Assembly (NCBI GenBank): GCA_902588585.1
Contig: CACIPQ010000006.1
Span: forward strand, 1-55,591
Length of the DNA stretch: 55,591 bases
Direction of reading: 5' to 3'
Origin: an uncultured Pelagibacteraceae bacterium
GTDB taxonomy: Bacteria; Pseudomonadota; Alphaproteobacteria; Pelagibacterales; Pelagibacteraceae
This document shows, piece after piece, positions 26,805-37,141 of the stretch (the first letter of the stretch is position 1; each line of letters begins with the position of its first letter). Both the position numbers and the translations under genes were made by a program. The notes under the pieces were generated by a model that was given only the letters and a program-made list of their open reading frames with translations, was not told the origin of the DNA and ran no database searches.

Positions 26805-27962
26805 ATGAATATTCATGAACATCAAGCCAAAGATTTATTAAAAGAGTTTGGGGCACCTATTTCAAATGGAATTGTTATTTTTAAACCCCAAGAAATAGAA
26901 GAAAAATTAAAACTACTAAACTCAGATAAATTAGTAATAAAAGCACAAATTCATGCCGGTGGAAGAGGTAAGGCAGGAGGCGTAAAACTTGTTGATAGGT
27001 CAAAAGTTCAAACAGAAGTAAAAAAAATGTTTGGGAAAGTTCTTGTAACACATCAAACTGGACCAGAAGGAAAACAAGTCAAAAGAGTTTATGTTCAAGA
27101 GGCATATGATATAGAAAAAGAATTATACCTGTCTTGTTTGGTAGATCGAGAAAGCTCAAAAATTGCTTTTATAAGCAGCACTGAAGGAGGAGTAGATATT
27201 GAGTCGGTTGCAAAAAAAAACCCTGAAAAAATTTTAACTACTAAAATTGACTTAAAAAAATCTCTTACAACGAATGACATAGAAAATGTTATTAAAATAT
27301 TTTCTTTAAACAGCAATCAAAAACAAGATGCAAAAAATTTATTAAATGCTTTATATAATATTTTAATCAACAAAGATGCTTCATTAATAGAAATAAATCC
27401 TTTAGTAATAACAAAACAAAAAAAACTTATTTGTTTAGATGCAAAAATGAACTTTGATGATAATGCAATGTATAGGAGACCAGAAATTTTAAAACTAAGA
27501 GATTTAAATGAAGAGGAAAATGCTGAAATCGAAGCAAGCAAGTTCGGGTTGGCCTATATAAAATTGAATGGTTCAATTGGATGCATGGTTAATGGAGCAG
27601 GTTTAGCAATGGCAACCATGGATATAATTAAATTATATGGACAAGAGCCAGCGAATTTTCTTGATGTTGGTGGAGGAGCCTCAAAAGAACAAGTAACAGC
27701 AGCTTTCAAATTAATTTTATCTGATAAAAAAGTTAAAGGGATTTTAATAAATATTTTTGGTGGCATAATGAGATGTGATGTACTTGCCCAGGGAGTCGTA
27801 GAAGCAGCAAAAGAGACTAATATAAAAGTTCCTTTGGTAGTCAGGCTTGCAGGTACCAATTTTGAAAAAGGAAAAGAAATTTTAGATAAATCAGGATTAA
27901 AAATTTTGTCAGCATCTGATTTAAACGATGCAGCCAAAAAAATTGTGGATGCAATAAAATAA
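26805..27962 (+). CDS. sucC: Succinyl-CoA synthetase beta subunit SucC
   Basis: ATP-grasp subunit of succinyl-CoA ligase, making ATP or GTP from succinyl-CoA. 385 residues starting MNIHEHQAKDLLKEFG, with GGRGKAGGVKL, the metal-site INPLVI, and VGGGASKEQVTAAF with NIFGGIMRCD in the C-terminal domain. The stop abuts the sucD ATG. Confidence 0.97.
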   Translation: MNIHEHQAKDLLKEFGAPISNGIVIFKPQEIEEKLKLLNSDKLVIKAQIHAGGRGKAGGVKLVDRSKVQTEVKKMFGKVLVTHQTGPEGKQVKRVYVQEAYDIEKELYLSCLVDRESSKIAFISSTEGGVDIESVAKKNPEKILTTKIDLKKSLTTNDIENVIKIFSLNSNQKQDAKNLLNALYNILINKDASLIEINPLVITKQKKLICLDAKMNFDDNAMYRRPEILKLRDLNEEENAEIEASKFGLAYIKLNGSIGCMVNGAGLAMATMDIIKLYGQEPANFLDVGGGASKEQVTAAFKLILSDKKVKGILINIFGGIMRCDVLAQGVVEAAKETNIKVPLVVRLAGTNFEKGKEILDKSGLKILSASDLNDAAKKIVDAIK

Positions 27963-28838
27963 ATGTCAGTTCTAGTAAATAAAAATACCAAAGTTATATG
28001 CCAGGGATTTACCGGAACCCATGGAACTTTTCACTCTGAACAAGCAATAAAATATGGAACACAATTAGTAGGTGGAGTTACCCCTAAAAAAGGAGGTCAA
28101 AAACACCTAGGTCTTCCTGTTTTTAATACCGTTATTGAAGCAAAAGAAAAAACCGGAGCAAATGCTTCAATGATTTATGTTCCACCAAAATTTGCTGCTG
28201 CAGCAATCTTGGAAGCGATTGATGCAAGTTTAGACTTAGTGGTTTGTATAACAGAAGGTATTCCAGTTTTCGACATGATGAAGGTTAAGCAAGCTCTATT
28301 AAAAAGCAAAAGTAGATTAATAGGACCTAACTGTCCTGGAATTATAACTCCTGAGGAATGTAAAATTGGAATTATGCCGGGAAGCATTCATAAAAGAGGT
28401 TCTGTGGGAATCGTGTCTAGATCAGGCACACTTACCTATGAGGCTGTTGCTCAAACATCACAAAACGGTTTAGGACAATCCACATGTATTGGCATTGGAG
28501 GTGATCCAATTAATGGAACAAACTTTATTGATTGTCTCGAACTCTTTCTTCAAGATGACAATACACATTCTATAGTTATGATAGGTGAAATTGGAGGTTC
28601 GGCTGAAGAAGAAGCCGCAGAGTTTTTAAAAAATTCTAAAGTAAAAAAACCTACCGTAGGTTTTATTGCCGGATTAACAGCTCCCCCAGGTAGGCGAATG
28701 GGACATGCTGGTGCAATCATATCAGGTGGAAAGGGTGGAGCGGAAGACAAGATTGAGGTTATGAAATCTGCAGGGATTACTATATCAAAATCTCCAGCTG
28801 ATATTGGCAAAACACTTTATTCAAAACTTAAAAGTTGA
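27963..28838 (+). CDS. sucD: Succinyl-CoA synthetase alpha subunit SucD
   Basis: CoA-binding subunit with the phosphorylated His in [18 protein letters not shown]. 291 residues; CoA-domain motif [14 protein letters not shown] near the N-terminus and [20 protein letters not shown]. It starts directly after sucC. Confidence 0.97.
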   Translation: MSVLVNKNTKVICQGFTGTHGTFHSEQAIKYGTQLVGGVTPKKGGQKHLGLPVFNTVIEAKEKTGANASMIYVPPKFAAAAILEAIDASLDLVVCITEGIPVFDMMKVKQALLKSKSRLIGPNCPGIITPEECKIGIMPGSIHKRGSVGIVSRSGTLTYEAVAQTSQNGLGQSTCIGIGGDPINGTNFIDCLELFLQDDNTHSIVMIGEIGGSAEEEAAEFLKNSKVKKPTVGFIAGLTAPPGRRMGHAGAIISGGKGGAEDKIEVMKSAGITISKSPADIGKTLYSKLKS

Positions 28839-28875
28839 TTATTCAATTTTTATGTTAATATAGTCTCAAAAAATA

Positions 28876-31779
28876 ATGTCAGCTGATAAAAACAATAACA
28901 TTTTTGAAAAAACTTCTTTTTTAGGAAATAATAGTTCTGAATTTATAGAAGAACTTTATGCTCAATACATTACTAACCCTCAAGGTTTGACAGAGGAATG
29001 GAAAGAATTTTTTGAAGGGTTAAAAGATAATAAGGAATTAATTATTAATACAGTTAACGGACCAAGCTGGTCACCTAAAAAAAAGAAAAAAAGAATTTTA
29101 AGAAATGGAGAAAAACTTAAAACACAAACTGACAACAACATAAATTTTTCCACAGATTTATTAGGAGTTAAACAAAGCGCAAAAGATTCTATAAGGGCAA
29201 GCACATTGATGAGAGCTTATAGAATCAGAGGACATCTGCTAGCTAATTTAGATCCTTTAGGATTATTAGAACGTGAAGAGCATCCTGAACTTAAACCAGA
29301 GACATACGGATTTAAAAAAAATGACGAAAATAGAAAAATATTTTTAGATGGTACACTGGGATTGGATTCTTCAAATTTACAAGAAATCATAAAATCTGCG
29401 AAAGAAATTTACTGTGGAAATATAGGCTACGAATTTATGCATATGGCAGATCCAGAAGAAAGATATTGGATTAGACAAAGAATAGAAGGAAAAGAAAAGG
29501 GAATCAATTTTACAGAAAATGGAAAGAAAGCAATATTAAATAAATTAGTAGAAGCAGAAGGGTTTGAAAAGTTTTTACATGTTAAATTTATTGGAACTAA
29601 AAGATTTGGTTTGGATGGGGCCGAGTCCCTTATTCCTGCGTTAGAGCAAATCATTAAGCGAGGCGGACATTTAGGGGCAAAAGAAGTAAAAATTGGAATG
29701 TCTCATAGAGGAAGATTAAATGTTTTAGCAAACATGATGCAAAAACCTTTTAAAGCAATTTTTAAAGAATTTTTTGGAGAAAAAATTAATTCAAAAAAAG
29801 ATTTTGAAGGAGATGTAAAGTATCATTTGGGTGCATCTGCAAATAGAGAATTTGATGGAAACTTGGTTCACATTAGTCTTACAGATAATCCATCTCACTT
29901 AGAAGCGGTAAATCCAATTGTCCTTGGACAAGTAAGGGCGAAACAGTATTTCCATAAAGATAAAGAAAGAAAAAAAGTTATTCCAGTTTTAATACATGGA
30001 GATGCTGCTTTTGCAGGACAAGGTGTTGTCGCCGAATGTTTTGCAATGTCTGGACTGCCAGGACATAATACTGGTGGGACTATTCATATTATTATTAATA
30101 ATCAAATAGGTTTTACAACAGCACCACGATTCGCTAGATCTTCTCCATATCCTTCTGACTTAGCAAAAATGGTTCAAGCTCCAATTCTTCATGTTAATGG
30201 AGACGATCCAGAAGCAGTTGTTCATTGTGCAAAAATTGCAACTGAGTTTAGACAAAAATTTAAAAGAGACGTTGTTGTTGATATGGTTTGCTATCGTCGT
30301 TTTGGTCACAATGAAGGTGACGAGCCGTCATTTACTCAGCCTTTGATGTACAAAAAAATTCGAAGTCATCCAACAACACTTCAAATTTATGGAAAAAAAC
30401 TTTTTAATGAAGGTTTAATTACTAGTGACGAACTTGAGTCGAGGAAAAAAGAATTTAAAAATTTATTAAGTAAAGAATTCTCAAATGCTAAGAACTACAA
30501 ACAAAAGATGACATGGTTTGATGGAGTATGGTCTCGGTTTAAACCGGAAATAGGAAAAGACAAAAGAGGAATTACAGGTGTAGAAAAAAAAGAATTAATG
30601 ACTGTTGGAAATAAAATTACAGAATTACCTAAAAATTTTAACATACATAAAACCTTAATAAAGATATTTGAAAACAAAAGAAAAATGTTTACAGAAGGAA
30701 AACCAATTGATTGGGCCACAGCGGAATCATTAGCTTTTGGAACGCTTTTAAATGAAGGTTTTTCTGTAAGACTTTCTGGTCAAGATTCGGGAAGAGGAAC
30801 TTTTAGTCAAAGACATGCTGTATTAAGAAACCAAGACAGTCACGATAGATATGTTCCATTTCATCATATATCAAAAAATCAAAAAAAATTTGAGGTTATT
30901 GACAGCCTGTTATCAGAGTTAGGCGTTTTGGGTTTTGAATTTGGTTATTCTTTGTCCGAACCTGAGACATTAGTTATTTGGGAAGCACAATTTGGAGATT
31001 TTGCAAATGGTGCACAGGTTGTCATTGATCAATTTATTGCGTCAGGAGAGTCTAAGTGGTCAAGAGCAAGTGGTCTTGTAATGCTTTTACCGCATGGATA
31101 TGAAGGTCAAGGTCCAGAACATTCTTCGGCAAGATTAGAAAGATTTTTACAGTTATGTGCTCAGGAAAATTTACAAGTTGTAAATTGTACAACACCTGCT
31201 AATTATTTTCATGTACTTCGAAGACAGATGCGTAGAGATTTTAGAAAACCTTTAGTAGTTATGACGCCTAAATCTTTGTTAAGACACAAAAAATGTGTTT
31301 CAAACTTAGAAGACTTTACAAAAAAAAATAGGTTTCATAGAATTTTGAAAGATCATGCTTATCTTACAGGGAGCAAATTAATTAAATTAAAAAAAGATAA
31401 AAAAATAAAAAAAGTCGTTATTTGTTCAGGAAAAATTTATTTTGATTTAGTTGAGGCTAGAGAAAAAACTAAAAATGATGAAACTGTTTTTATTAGAATA
31501 GAGCAGTTATATCCGTTTCCAGTTAAACATCTGGCCAAAGAATTAAAGAGATATGAAAACGCAAAATTCTTCTGGTGCCAGGAAGAACCTATGAATATGG
31601 GTGCTTGGAATACTAGTAGATATTATATTGATCGAACCCTAGAAATCATTCAAGCAAAAGGCGAAAAAGTTAAATTTATAGGCAGAAATGCTGCGGCATC
31701 GCCAGCAACAGGAAATTTAAACAAACACCTTGCAGAACAAAAAAAAATATTAGAAAAGGTTATAGGTAAGTTTAATTAA
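28876..31779 (+). CDS. sucA: 2-oxoglutarate dehydrogenase E1 component SucA
   Basis: Thiamine-diphosphate decarboxylase of the 2-oxoglutarate dehydrogenase complex, 967 residues. The N-terminal E2-binding segment (EELYAQYITNPQGLTEEWKEFF) is intact. Thiamine and active-site motifs include GMSHRGRLNVLANM, HGDAAFAGQGVVAE and, in the second half, SGQDSGRGTFSQRHAV. The C-terminus EEPMNMGAWN is conserved. It follows sucD after 37 bases and precedes sucB by 13. Confidence 0.97.
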   Translation: MSADKNNNIFEKTSFLGNNSSEFIEELYAQYITNPQGLTEEWKEFFEGLKDNKELIINTVNGPSWSPKKKKKRILRNGEKLKTQTDNNINFSTDLLGVKQSAKDSIRASTLMRAYRIRGHLLANLDPLGLLEREEHPELKPETYGFKKNDENRKIFLDGTLGLDSSNLQEIIKSAKEIYCGNIGYEFMHMADPEERYWIRQRIEGKEKGINFTENGKKAILNKLVEAEGFEKFLHVKFIGTKRFGLDGAESLIPALEQIIKRGGHLGAKEVKIGMSHRGRLNVLANMMQKPFKAIFKEFFGEKINSKKDFEGDVKYHLGASANREFDGNLVHISLTDNPSHLEAVNPIVLGQVRAKQYFHKDKERKKVIPVLIHGDAAFAGQGVVAECFAMSGLPGHNTGGTIHIIINNQIGFTTAPRFARSSPYPSDLAKMVQAPILHVNGDDPEAVVHCAKIATEFRQKFKRDVVVDMVCYRRFGHNEGDEPSFTQPLMYKKIRSHPTTLQIYGKKLFNEGLITSDELESRKKEFKNLLSKEFSNAKNYKQKMTWFDGVWSRFKPEIGKDKRGITGVEKKELMTVGNKITELPKNFNIHKTLIKIFENKRKMFTEGKPIDWATAESLAFGTLLNEGFSVRLSGQDSGRGTFSQRHAVLRNQDSHDRYVPFHHISKNQKKFEVIDSLLSELGVLGFEFGYSLSEPETLVIWEAQFGDFANGAQVVIDQFIASGESKWSRASGLVMLLPHGYEGQGPEHSSARLERFLQLCAQENLQVVNCTTPANYFHVLRRQMRRDFRKPLVVMTPKSLLRHKKCVSNLEDFTKKNRFHRILKDHAYLTGSKLIKLKKDKKIKKVVICSGKIYFDLVEAREKTKNDETVFIRIEQLYPFPVKHLAKELKRYENAKFFWCQEEPMNMGAWNTSRYYIDRTLEIIQAKGEKVKFIGRNAAASPATGNLNKHLAEQKKILEKVIGKFN

Positions 31780-31792
31780 AATATTAAAATAA

Positions 31793-33109
31793 ATGTCTGA
31801 AAAAATAGTTGTCCCATCACTAGGCGAATCAGTAACAGAAGCAACTGTTTCGAAATGGCTTAAATCTGTTGGTGAAAAAGTTAATTCAGACGAACCTGTT
31901 GTAGAGCTAGAAACTGACAAAGTAAATGTTGAAGTTCCTTCTCCATCTAATGGTATCTTAGAAAACATATCGGTTAATGAAGGAGATACAGTCGAGGTAG
32001 GAGCTCTTTTAGGAAGCATAGGTGAAAATATTGCTCAGGCAGAAGAGAAGAAGGAAAAAAAATATAAACCACCGCTAAAAAAAGCCGATGATGAAATAAA
32101 AGTTTTTGAAGATGAAACTCCAAAAGAGGAAAAAAAACAAAAAAATAGTTCAAAGAAATTAGTTTTAACAGAAGAAAAAGAAGAAGAAAAAGAACTTCCT
32201 CTTGTTTTAAGCGAAACATACGAAAAGACAGAAAAAAAAGTTCATCGAAACAAAAAAATAGCCTCTCCGTCTGCCCGAAAAATTGCTAATGAAAAAAATA
32301 TTAATCTTAATGAGATAGAGGGCAGTGGTAAAAATGGTATTATTTTAAAAGAAGATCTGTTGAACTTAATGGGCTCTAAGCCATCTCCAAACAAGAGAAA
32401 AACAACTCATGGTCCAGAAGAAAGAATAAAAATGACCAGGTTGAGAATGACAATTGCCAAAAGACTTAAAGAAGCACAAAATAATGCTGCAATGCTAACA
32501 ACTTTTAATGAAGTTGATATGTATGAAATAATTCAGATGAAAAATAATTACAAAGATGAATTCCAAAAAAAATATTCAACCAAACTAGGATTTATGTCTT
32601 TTTTTGTTAAAGCATGTGTTGTTGGACTAAAAAATTTTCCAGCAATTAACGCCGAAATACAGGACGAAACAATAGTATATAAAAATTATTATAATATTAG
32701 TTTTGCTGTGGGAACCGATAGAGGGTTAGTGGTTCCTGTATTAAGAAATCCAGATGAAATGTCCTTTGCAGATATTGAAAAAAATATTGCTTCTTTAGGT
32801 CAAAAAGCTAGAGATGGAAAAATTAGTATAGAAGATTTACAAGGGGGAACCTTTACTGTCACAAATGGTGGAATATATGGATCGATGCTTTCTACTCCGA
32901 TTTTGAATCCTCCGCAGTCTGGAGTTTTAGGAATGCACAATATAATAGAAAGACCTGTAGTTAAAAATGGTCAAATAACTATTCGTCCAATGATGTATTT
33001 AGCCTTATCCTACGATCATAGAATTGTTGATGGAAAAGAAGCTGTTTCCTTTTTAAAAAATATAAAAGAGTCACTAGAGGAACCTAGAAGGCTTTTTCTA
33101 AACGTATAG
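31793..33109 (+). CDS. sucB: 2-oxoglutarate dehydrogenase E2 component SucB
   Basis: Dihydrolipoyl succinyltransferase core of the complex, 438 residues. One lipoyl domain with Lys43 in [14 protein letters not shown], a charged linker of about 75 residues rich in Lys and Glu, a peripheral-subunit-binding domain ([17 protein letters not shown]), then the catalytic domain ending with the HXXXDG motif in [12 protein letters not shown]. Two bases before lpd. Confidence 0.96.
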   Translation: MSEKIVVPSLGESVTEATVSKWLKSVGEKVNSDEPVVELETDKVNVEVPSPSNGILENISVNEGDTVEVGALLGSIGENIAQAEEKKEKKYKPPLKKADDEIKVFEDETPKEEKKQKNSSKKLVLTEEKEEEKELPLVLSETYEKTEKKVHRNKKIASPSARKIANEKNINLNEIEGSGKNGIILKEDLLNLMGSKPSPNKRKTTHGPEERIKMTRLRMTIAKRLKEAQNNAAMLTTFNEVDMYEIIQMKNNYKDEFQKKYSTKLGFMSFFVKACVVGLKNFPAINAEIQDETIVYKNYYNISFAVGTDRGLVVPVLRNPDEMSFADIEKNIASLGQKARDGKISIEDLQGGTFTVTNGGIYGSMLSTPILNPPQSGVLGMHNIIERPVVKNGQITIRPMMYLALSYDHRIVDGKEAVSFLKNIKESLEEPRRLFLNV

Positions 33110-33111
33110 GT

Positions 33112-34515
33112 ATGAAAGAAGATTTTGATCTCTTAGTTATTGGCGGAGGACCAGGAGGCTATGTTTGTGCTATTCGTGCAGCACAGCTTGGTTTAAAAAC
33201 CGGATGCATTGAGTCTAGAGGGACTTTAGGAGGAACTTGTTTAAATGTTGGCTGCATACCTTCTAAGAGTCTTCTTAATTTATCAGATTTATATTACAAG
33301 ACACAAAAAAATTATAATAATTTAGGAATTGAGGTTGAAAACGTTAAATTAAATCTTAGTAAAATAATGGCAAACAAAAATAAATCAGTTCAGGTTTTAA
33401 CAAAGGGTGTAGAGTTTTTATTTAAAAAAAATAAGGTTTCCTATATTAAAGGAAAAGGTGTTTTGTTCTCAAAAAACGATGTAGTTGTATACGAAAATGG
33501 AAAAAAAACATCTTACAAAGCAAAGAACATTGTTATTGCTACGGGTTCATCACCAAGTTCATTACCCGGCATTGAAATTGATGAAAAAAACATTATTTCT
33601 TCGACTGGGGCGTTGTCATTAAACCAGGTTCCCAATAATTTACTTGTAATTGGAGGAGGCTATATAGGTTTAGAAATGGGTTCTGTATGGTCAAGATTGG
33701 GATCTAACGTAACTGTAATCGAATATTTAGATCATATTATTCCTGGTATGGATAGAGAGATTTCAAAGGAATTTCAGAAAATTTTATCAAAACAAGGAAT
33801 TAAATTTTTGCTAAACAACAAGGTAACAGGTGTGAAGAGCAAAGAAAATAAAGTTTCTGTTGAAATTAGTGACAATACAAGCAAAAAAAAAGGCAACATA
33901 GAATGCGACAAGGTGCTAGTTTCTGTTGGACGTAAACCATATACCGAAGGATTAAATTTATCAAAAATTGGTATTAGTAAGGATAAAATTGGTAGAATAG
34001 AAGTTGATAAAGAATTTCGAACTTCAGTAAAAAATATTTTTGCAATTGGTGATGTGATTAAGGGACCAATGTTAGCTCACAAAGCAGAGGAAGAGGGAAT
34101 AGCTGTTGCAGAAATTCTTTCCGACCAATCTGGTCATGTAAATTATAATGTTATTCCTGGAGTTATATATACTTCACCAGAAGTTGCTGCAGTTGGAAAA
34201 ACAGAAGAAGAATTAAAGAAATCAAATGTAAGTTATAAGATTGGAAAATTTCCTTTTATGGCTAATTCTAGAGCAAAGGTTAATAACGAAACAGAGGGTT
34301 TTGTAAAAATTTTAGCAGATTCAAAAACTGACAAAGTTTTAGGAGTGCATATAATAGGTCCACATAGTGGAGACATGATTGCCGAAATGGCTATAGCAAT
34401 GGAATTTGGAGCTAGCGCAGAAGATATCGCAAGAACATGCCACGCTCACCCTACTCATACTGAAGCTATTAAGGAAGCAGCTATGGCAGTAGAAAAAAGG
34501 CCTATTCATTTTTAA
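33112..34515 (+). CDS. lpd: Dihydrolipoyl dehydrogenase (E3)
   Basis: FAD disulfide oxidoreductase that reoxidises lipoyl groups of the 2-oxoglutarate (and possibly pyruvate) dehydrogenase complex. 467 residues; FAD motif VIGGGPGGYVCA, redox pair Cys43 and Cys48 in GGTCLNVGCIPSK, NAD motif VIGGGYIGLEMG, and active-site CHAHPTHTEAIKEA at the C-terminus. It closes the sucAB-lpd set. Confidence 0.96.
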   Translation: MKEDFDLLVIGGGPGGYVCAIRAAQLGLKTGCIESRGTLGGTCLNVGCIPSKSLLNLSDLYYKTQKNYNNLGIEVENVKLNLSKIMANKNKSVQVLTKGVEFLFKKNKVSYIKGKGVLFSKNDVVVYENGKKTSYKAKNIVIATGSSPSSLPGIEIDEKNIISSTGALSLNQVPNNLLVIGGGYIGLEMGSVWSRLGSNVTVIEYLDHIIPGMDREISKEFQKILSKQGIKFLLNNKVTGVKSKENKVSVEISDNTSKKKGNIECDKVLVSVGRKPYTEGLNLSKIGISKDKIGRIEVDKEFRTSVKNIFAIGDVIKGPMLAHKAEEEGIAVAEILSDQSGHVNYNVIPGVIYTSPEVAAVGKTEEELKKSNVSYKIGKFPFMANSRAKVNNETEGFVKILADSKTDKVLGVHIIGPHSGDMIAEMAIAMEFGASAEDIARTCHAHPTHTEAIKEAAMAVEKRPIHF

Positions 34516-34538
34516 AAGAAATTTATTTTTAATAATTA

Positions 34539-36494
34539 ATGAAAGTACCAGTTCTTATCCCGAGAATTTTTGATCATCCTCATACATATTTGTCTGGAAG
34601 ATTTGGAAAATTAAAACCAGGCTCGATTGTTTTAGTTCCTTTTGGAAGAGAGAAGGAAATAGGGGTAGTTTGGGACAGAGTAGAAGAAACTAATAAAAAA
34701 TTCCAGCTTAAAACAATACTAGAAAAAAAATCTGTTTCTTTTAATAAAAATTTAGTGAAATTTATTAATTGGTTTTCACTTTACAATATGGTTCCCAAAG
34801 GAATGGCTTTAAAATTGTGTATGGGAGACAAATCTCTTTTCTCTAAAAATCCAAATTCATTTAAAGAAACTTTAACTGATGAAAAAATTAAGTTTACTTT
34901 AAATTCTGAACAAAACAGATGTCTTAATGATATTAAAAAATTTGGAAATAAATTTAATGTAACTCTACTTCAAGGAGTTACTGGATCAGGCAAAACAATT
35001 GTTTATTTTGAAAAAATTAAAGAAAATATTTTAAACAACAAACAATCTTTGGTTTTGTTACCTGAAATATTTTTAACAGATCAATTTAACCAAAGATTTG
35101 AAGATTATTTTGGATTTAAACCTGCGATTTGGCATTCAAAAATAACAAAAAAAAATAGACGAACAATCTGGAACAATATTATTAATGGAAAAATAAAATT
35201 AGTAATTGGAGCAAGATCTTCACTTTTTTTACCATTTAAAGATCTTGGTTTAATAGTTGTCGATGAGGAGCATGACTCTTCGTACAAACAAGATGAAGGC
35301 ATAAGATACAATGCAAGAGATATGGCGATTTCTCGAGCATCCATGGAAAATATTCCAATTTTATTATCTACATCTATTCCATCTCTAGAGACTTATAACA
35401 ATGTTAAAAATAAAAAATATAATTTTACCAAATTAGAAAAAAGATATAAAAATTTTTCGCTTCCCGCTACAGAAGTAGTTAATTTAAATTTGGATAGAAA
35501 GAAAAAAAATATTTGGTTAGACTCTAAAACTTTAAATTTAGTTAGAAAATACTTAGAAAAAAAAGACCAAGTCCTTTTCTTTTTAAACAGGAGAGGTTAC
35601 GCGCCATTTATGATTTGTAAAAAATGTGGTTCCAAGCTTAACTGTCCTAATTGTTCAATTTTTTTAACTTTTCATAAACACATAAATAGGGCCATGTGTC
35701 ATCACTGTGGATATAAGCGTAGTACAAACGAAAAATGTAAAAAATCAGAATCAAACTGTGAGTTTCAGATGTACGGGCCAGGAGTAGAAAAAATTTTTGC
35801 TGAATTAAAACAAATTTTTCCTGAAAAAAAAATAAAGATATTGTCCAGTGATTTTCTTAATAAAAAGAAAGAAGCTAAAAATTTACTAGCAGATATAGAA
35901 AATAATGAAGTAAATATTCTTGTAGGAACTCAATTAATTTCCAAGGGTTTTAACTTCCCAAACTTAAATTGTATAGTGGTAGTAGATGCTGATTTTTCTG
36001 GAATGGGATTTGATTTAAGATCAACCGAAAAAAATATTCAGTTATATAATCAACTTAGTGGAAGAGCAGGTCGATTTAGTAAAGACTCTCTTGTAATATA
36101 TCAAACATTTAATCCATCTGACGAAACTTTAAAAAATGTTATTGAAAATGATCCAAATAAATTTCTTGAAGAAGAAATTCATTTACGTAAAGAAAAAAAT
36201 CTTCCACCTTTTACTAGATTAATTGCTTTTATAGTTGCATCAAAAAATGAAAGAGATGGATTTTTAGAGGCTCAAAAAATTAAAAAAAATTTATCATCAT
36301 TACAAAATATTGAAGTTATGGGCCCTGTTTCTTCACCAATTTTTAAAATAAAAAACAAATACAGAACAAGATTGTTGCTTAGATCAAAGAGCAATCTTTT
36401 TATTCAAAAAGAAGTTGCTAAAATACTTAAAAAAATAAATCTTTCAAAAAAAATAAAACTTACAGTTGATGTTGATCCACTAAATTTTAGCTAA
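34539..36494 (+). CDS. priA: Primosomal protein N' (replication restart helicase PriA)
   Basis: Superfamily 2 helicase that rebuilds replication forks, 651 residues. Walker A is LLQGVTGSGKT, the DEAH-type box reads VVDEEHDSSYKQ, and motif VI lies in LSGRAGR. The zinc-binding insert has CKKC (360/363), CPNC (369/372) and CHHC (387/390), but the fourth pair is spread as C400-X6-C407 instead of CXXC. The helicase motifs IV-VI follow. It sits 24 bases after lpd. An N-terminal 3'-end-binding domain is present in shortened form. Confidence 0.92.
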   Translation: MKVPVLIPRIFDHPHTYLSGRFGKLKPGSIVLVPFGREKEIGVVWDRVEETNKKFQLKTILEKKSVSFNKNLVKFINWFSLYNMVPKGMALKLCMGDKSLFSKNPNSFKETLTDEKIKFTLNSEQNRCLNDIKKFGNKFNVTLLQGVTGSGKTIVYFEKIKENILNNKQSLVLLPEIFLTDQFNQRFEDYFGFKPAIWHSKITKKNRRTIWNNIINGKIKLVIGARSSLFLPFKDLGLIVVDEEHDSSYKQDEGIRYNARDMAISRASMENIPILLSTSIPSLETYNNVKNKKYNFTKLEKRYKNFSLPATEVVNLNLDRKKKNIWLDSKTLNLVRKYLEKKDQVLFFLNRRGYAPFMICKKCGSKLNCPNCSIFLTFHKHINRAMCHHCGYKRSTNEKCKKSESNCEFQMYGPGVEKIFAELKQIFPEKKIKILSSDFLNKKKEAKNLLADIENNEVNILVGTQLISKGFNFPNLNCIVVVDADFSGMGFDLRSTEKNIQLYNQLSGRAGRFSKDSLVIYQTFNPSDETLKNVIENDPNKFLEEEIHLRKEKNLPPFTRLIAFIVASKNERDGFLEAQKIKKNLSSLQNIEVMGPVSSPIFKIKNKYRTRLLLRSKSNLFIQKEVAKILKKINLSKKIKLTVDVDPLNFS

Positions 36495-36512
36495 TATGCC
36501 TTCCAATCACAC

Positions 36513-36541
36513 TTGAACAGAGCATTTTCCTATGATACGAA
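36513..36541 (+). promoter_or_regulatory. Possible promoter for the atpHAGDC cluster
   Basis: TTGAAC (36513-36518) and TACGAA (36536-36541) are separated by 17 bases, with TGA just before the second hexamer as in extended -10 elements. This 88-base gap between priA and atpH is one of the larger breaks in the plus-strand block. The -10 match is poor. Confidence 0.3.
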
Positions 36542-36582
36542 ATCCCATAAATTTTTAATCAAATCAGCATAAGGAACAAACA

Positions 36583-37140
36583 TTGAGTAAAAACAAATCT
36601 TTTTCAACTGGAATATCCCAGAGATACGCGTTAGCATTATACGAACTCTCTAAGGAAGAAAATAAAATTGAAGAGTTTGTTTCAAGCTTAAATTTGTTTA
36701 TGAAAATTTATAATTCTAATGAAGATTTAAAAAATTTTGTTAAAAATCCAACACATTCAGTTGAGAGTCAAAAGAAAGTATTTGAAAAAATATTAAGTCT
36801 TATGAATTTAAATAAAATTATTAGAAATTTCTTTTCAATACTAATAATAAAAAAAAGAATCTTTTTTTTGGATAATATTATAGAAGAATTTTTAAAATTA
36901 ATTTCTTACAAAAAAGGAGAAATAAGTGCAAACTTAATTTCGTCAAAAAAAATTGACGATAAGACAATCTTAGGTCTAGAGAAGGAAATTTCAGAAAACA
37001 TCAAAGGCTCAATTAAACTAAAATCTAAAGTAGACGAGAGTTTAATCGGAGGAGTTGTTATTCAAATTGGTAGCTTAATGATTGATACATCCATAAAAAA
37101 TAAATTGGGAAAGTATAAAAAAGCAATGATGGAGAATTAA
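36583..37140 (+). CDS. atpH: ATP synthase delta subunit AtpH (TTG start)
   Basis: Delta subunit linking the F1 head to the peripheral stalk, 185 residues. The start is TTG 36583: AAGGA at 36571-36575 gives good ribosome spacing, the length fits the family, and the next in-frame ATG is about 40 residues in. Conserved features are [17 protein letters not shown] at the N-terminus and the C-terminal [20 protein letters not shown]. First gene of the F1 cluster; F0 genes are not in the window, the usual alphaproteobacterial split. Confidence 0.93.
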   Translation: MSKNKSFSTGISQRYALALYELSKEENKIEEFVSSLNLFMKIYNSNEDLKNFVKNPTHSVESQKKVFEKILSLMNLNKIIRNFFSILIIKKRIFFLDNIIEEFLKLISYKKGEISANLISSKKIDDKTILGLEKEISENIKGSIKLKSKVDESLIGGVVIQIGSLMIDTSIKNKLGKYKKAMMEN

Positions 37141-37141
37141 T

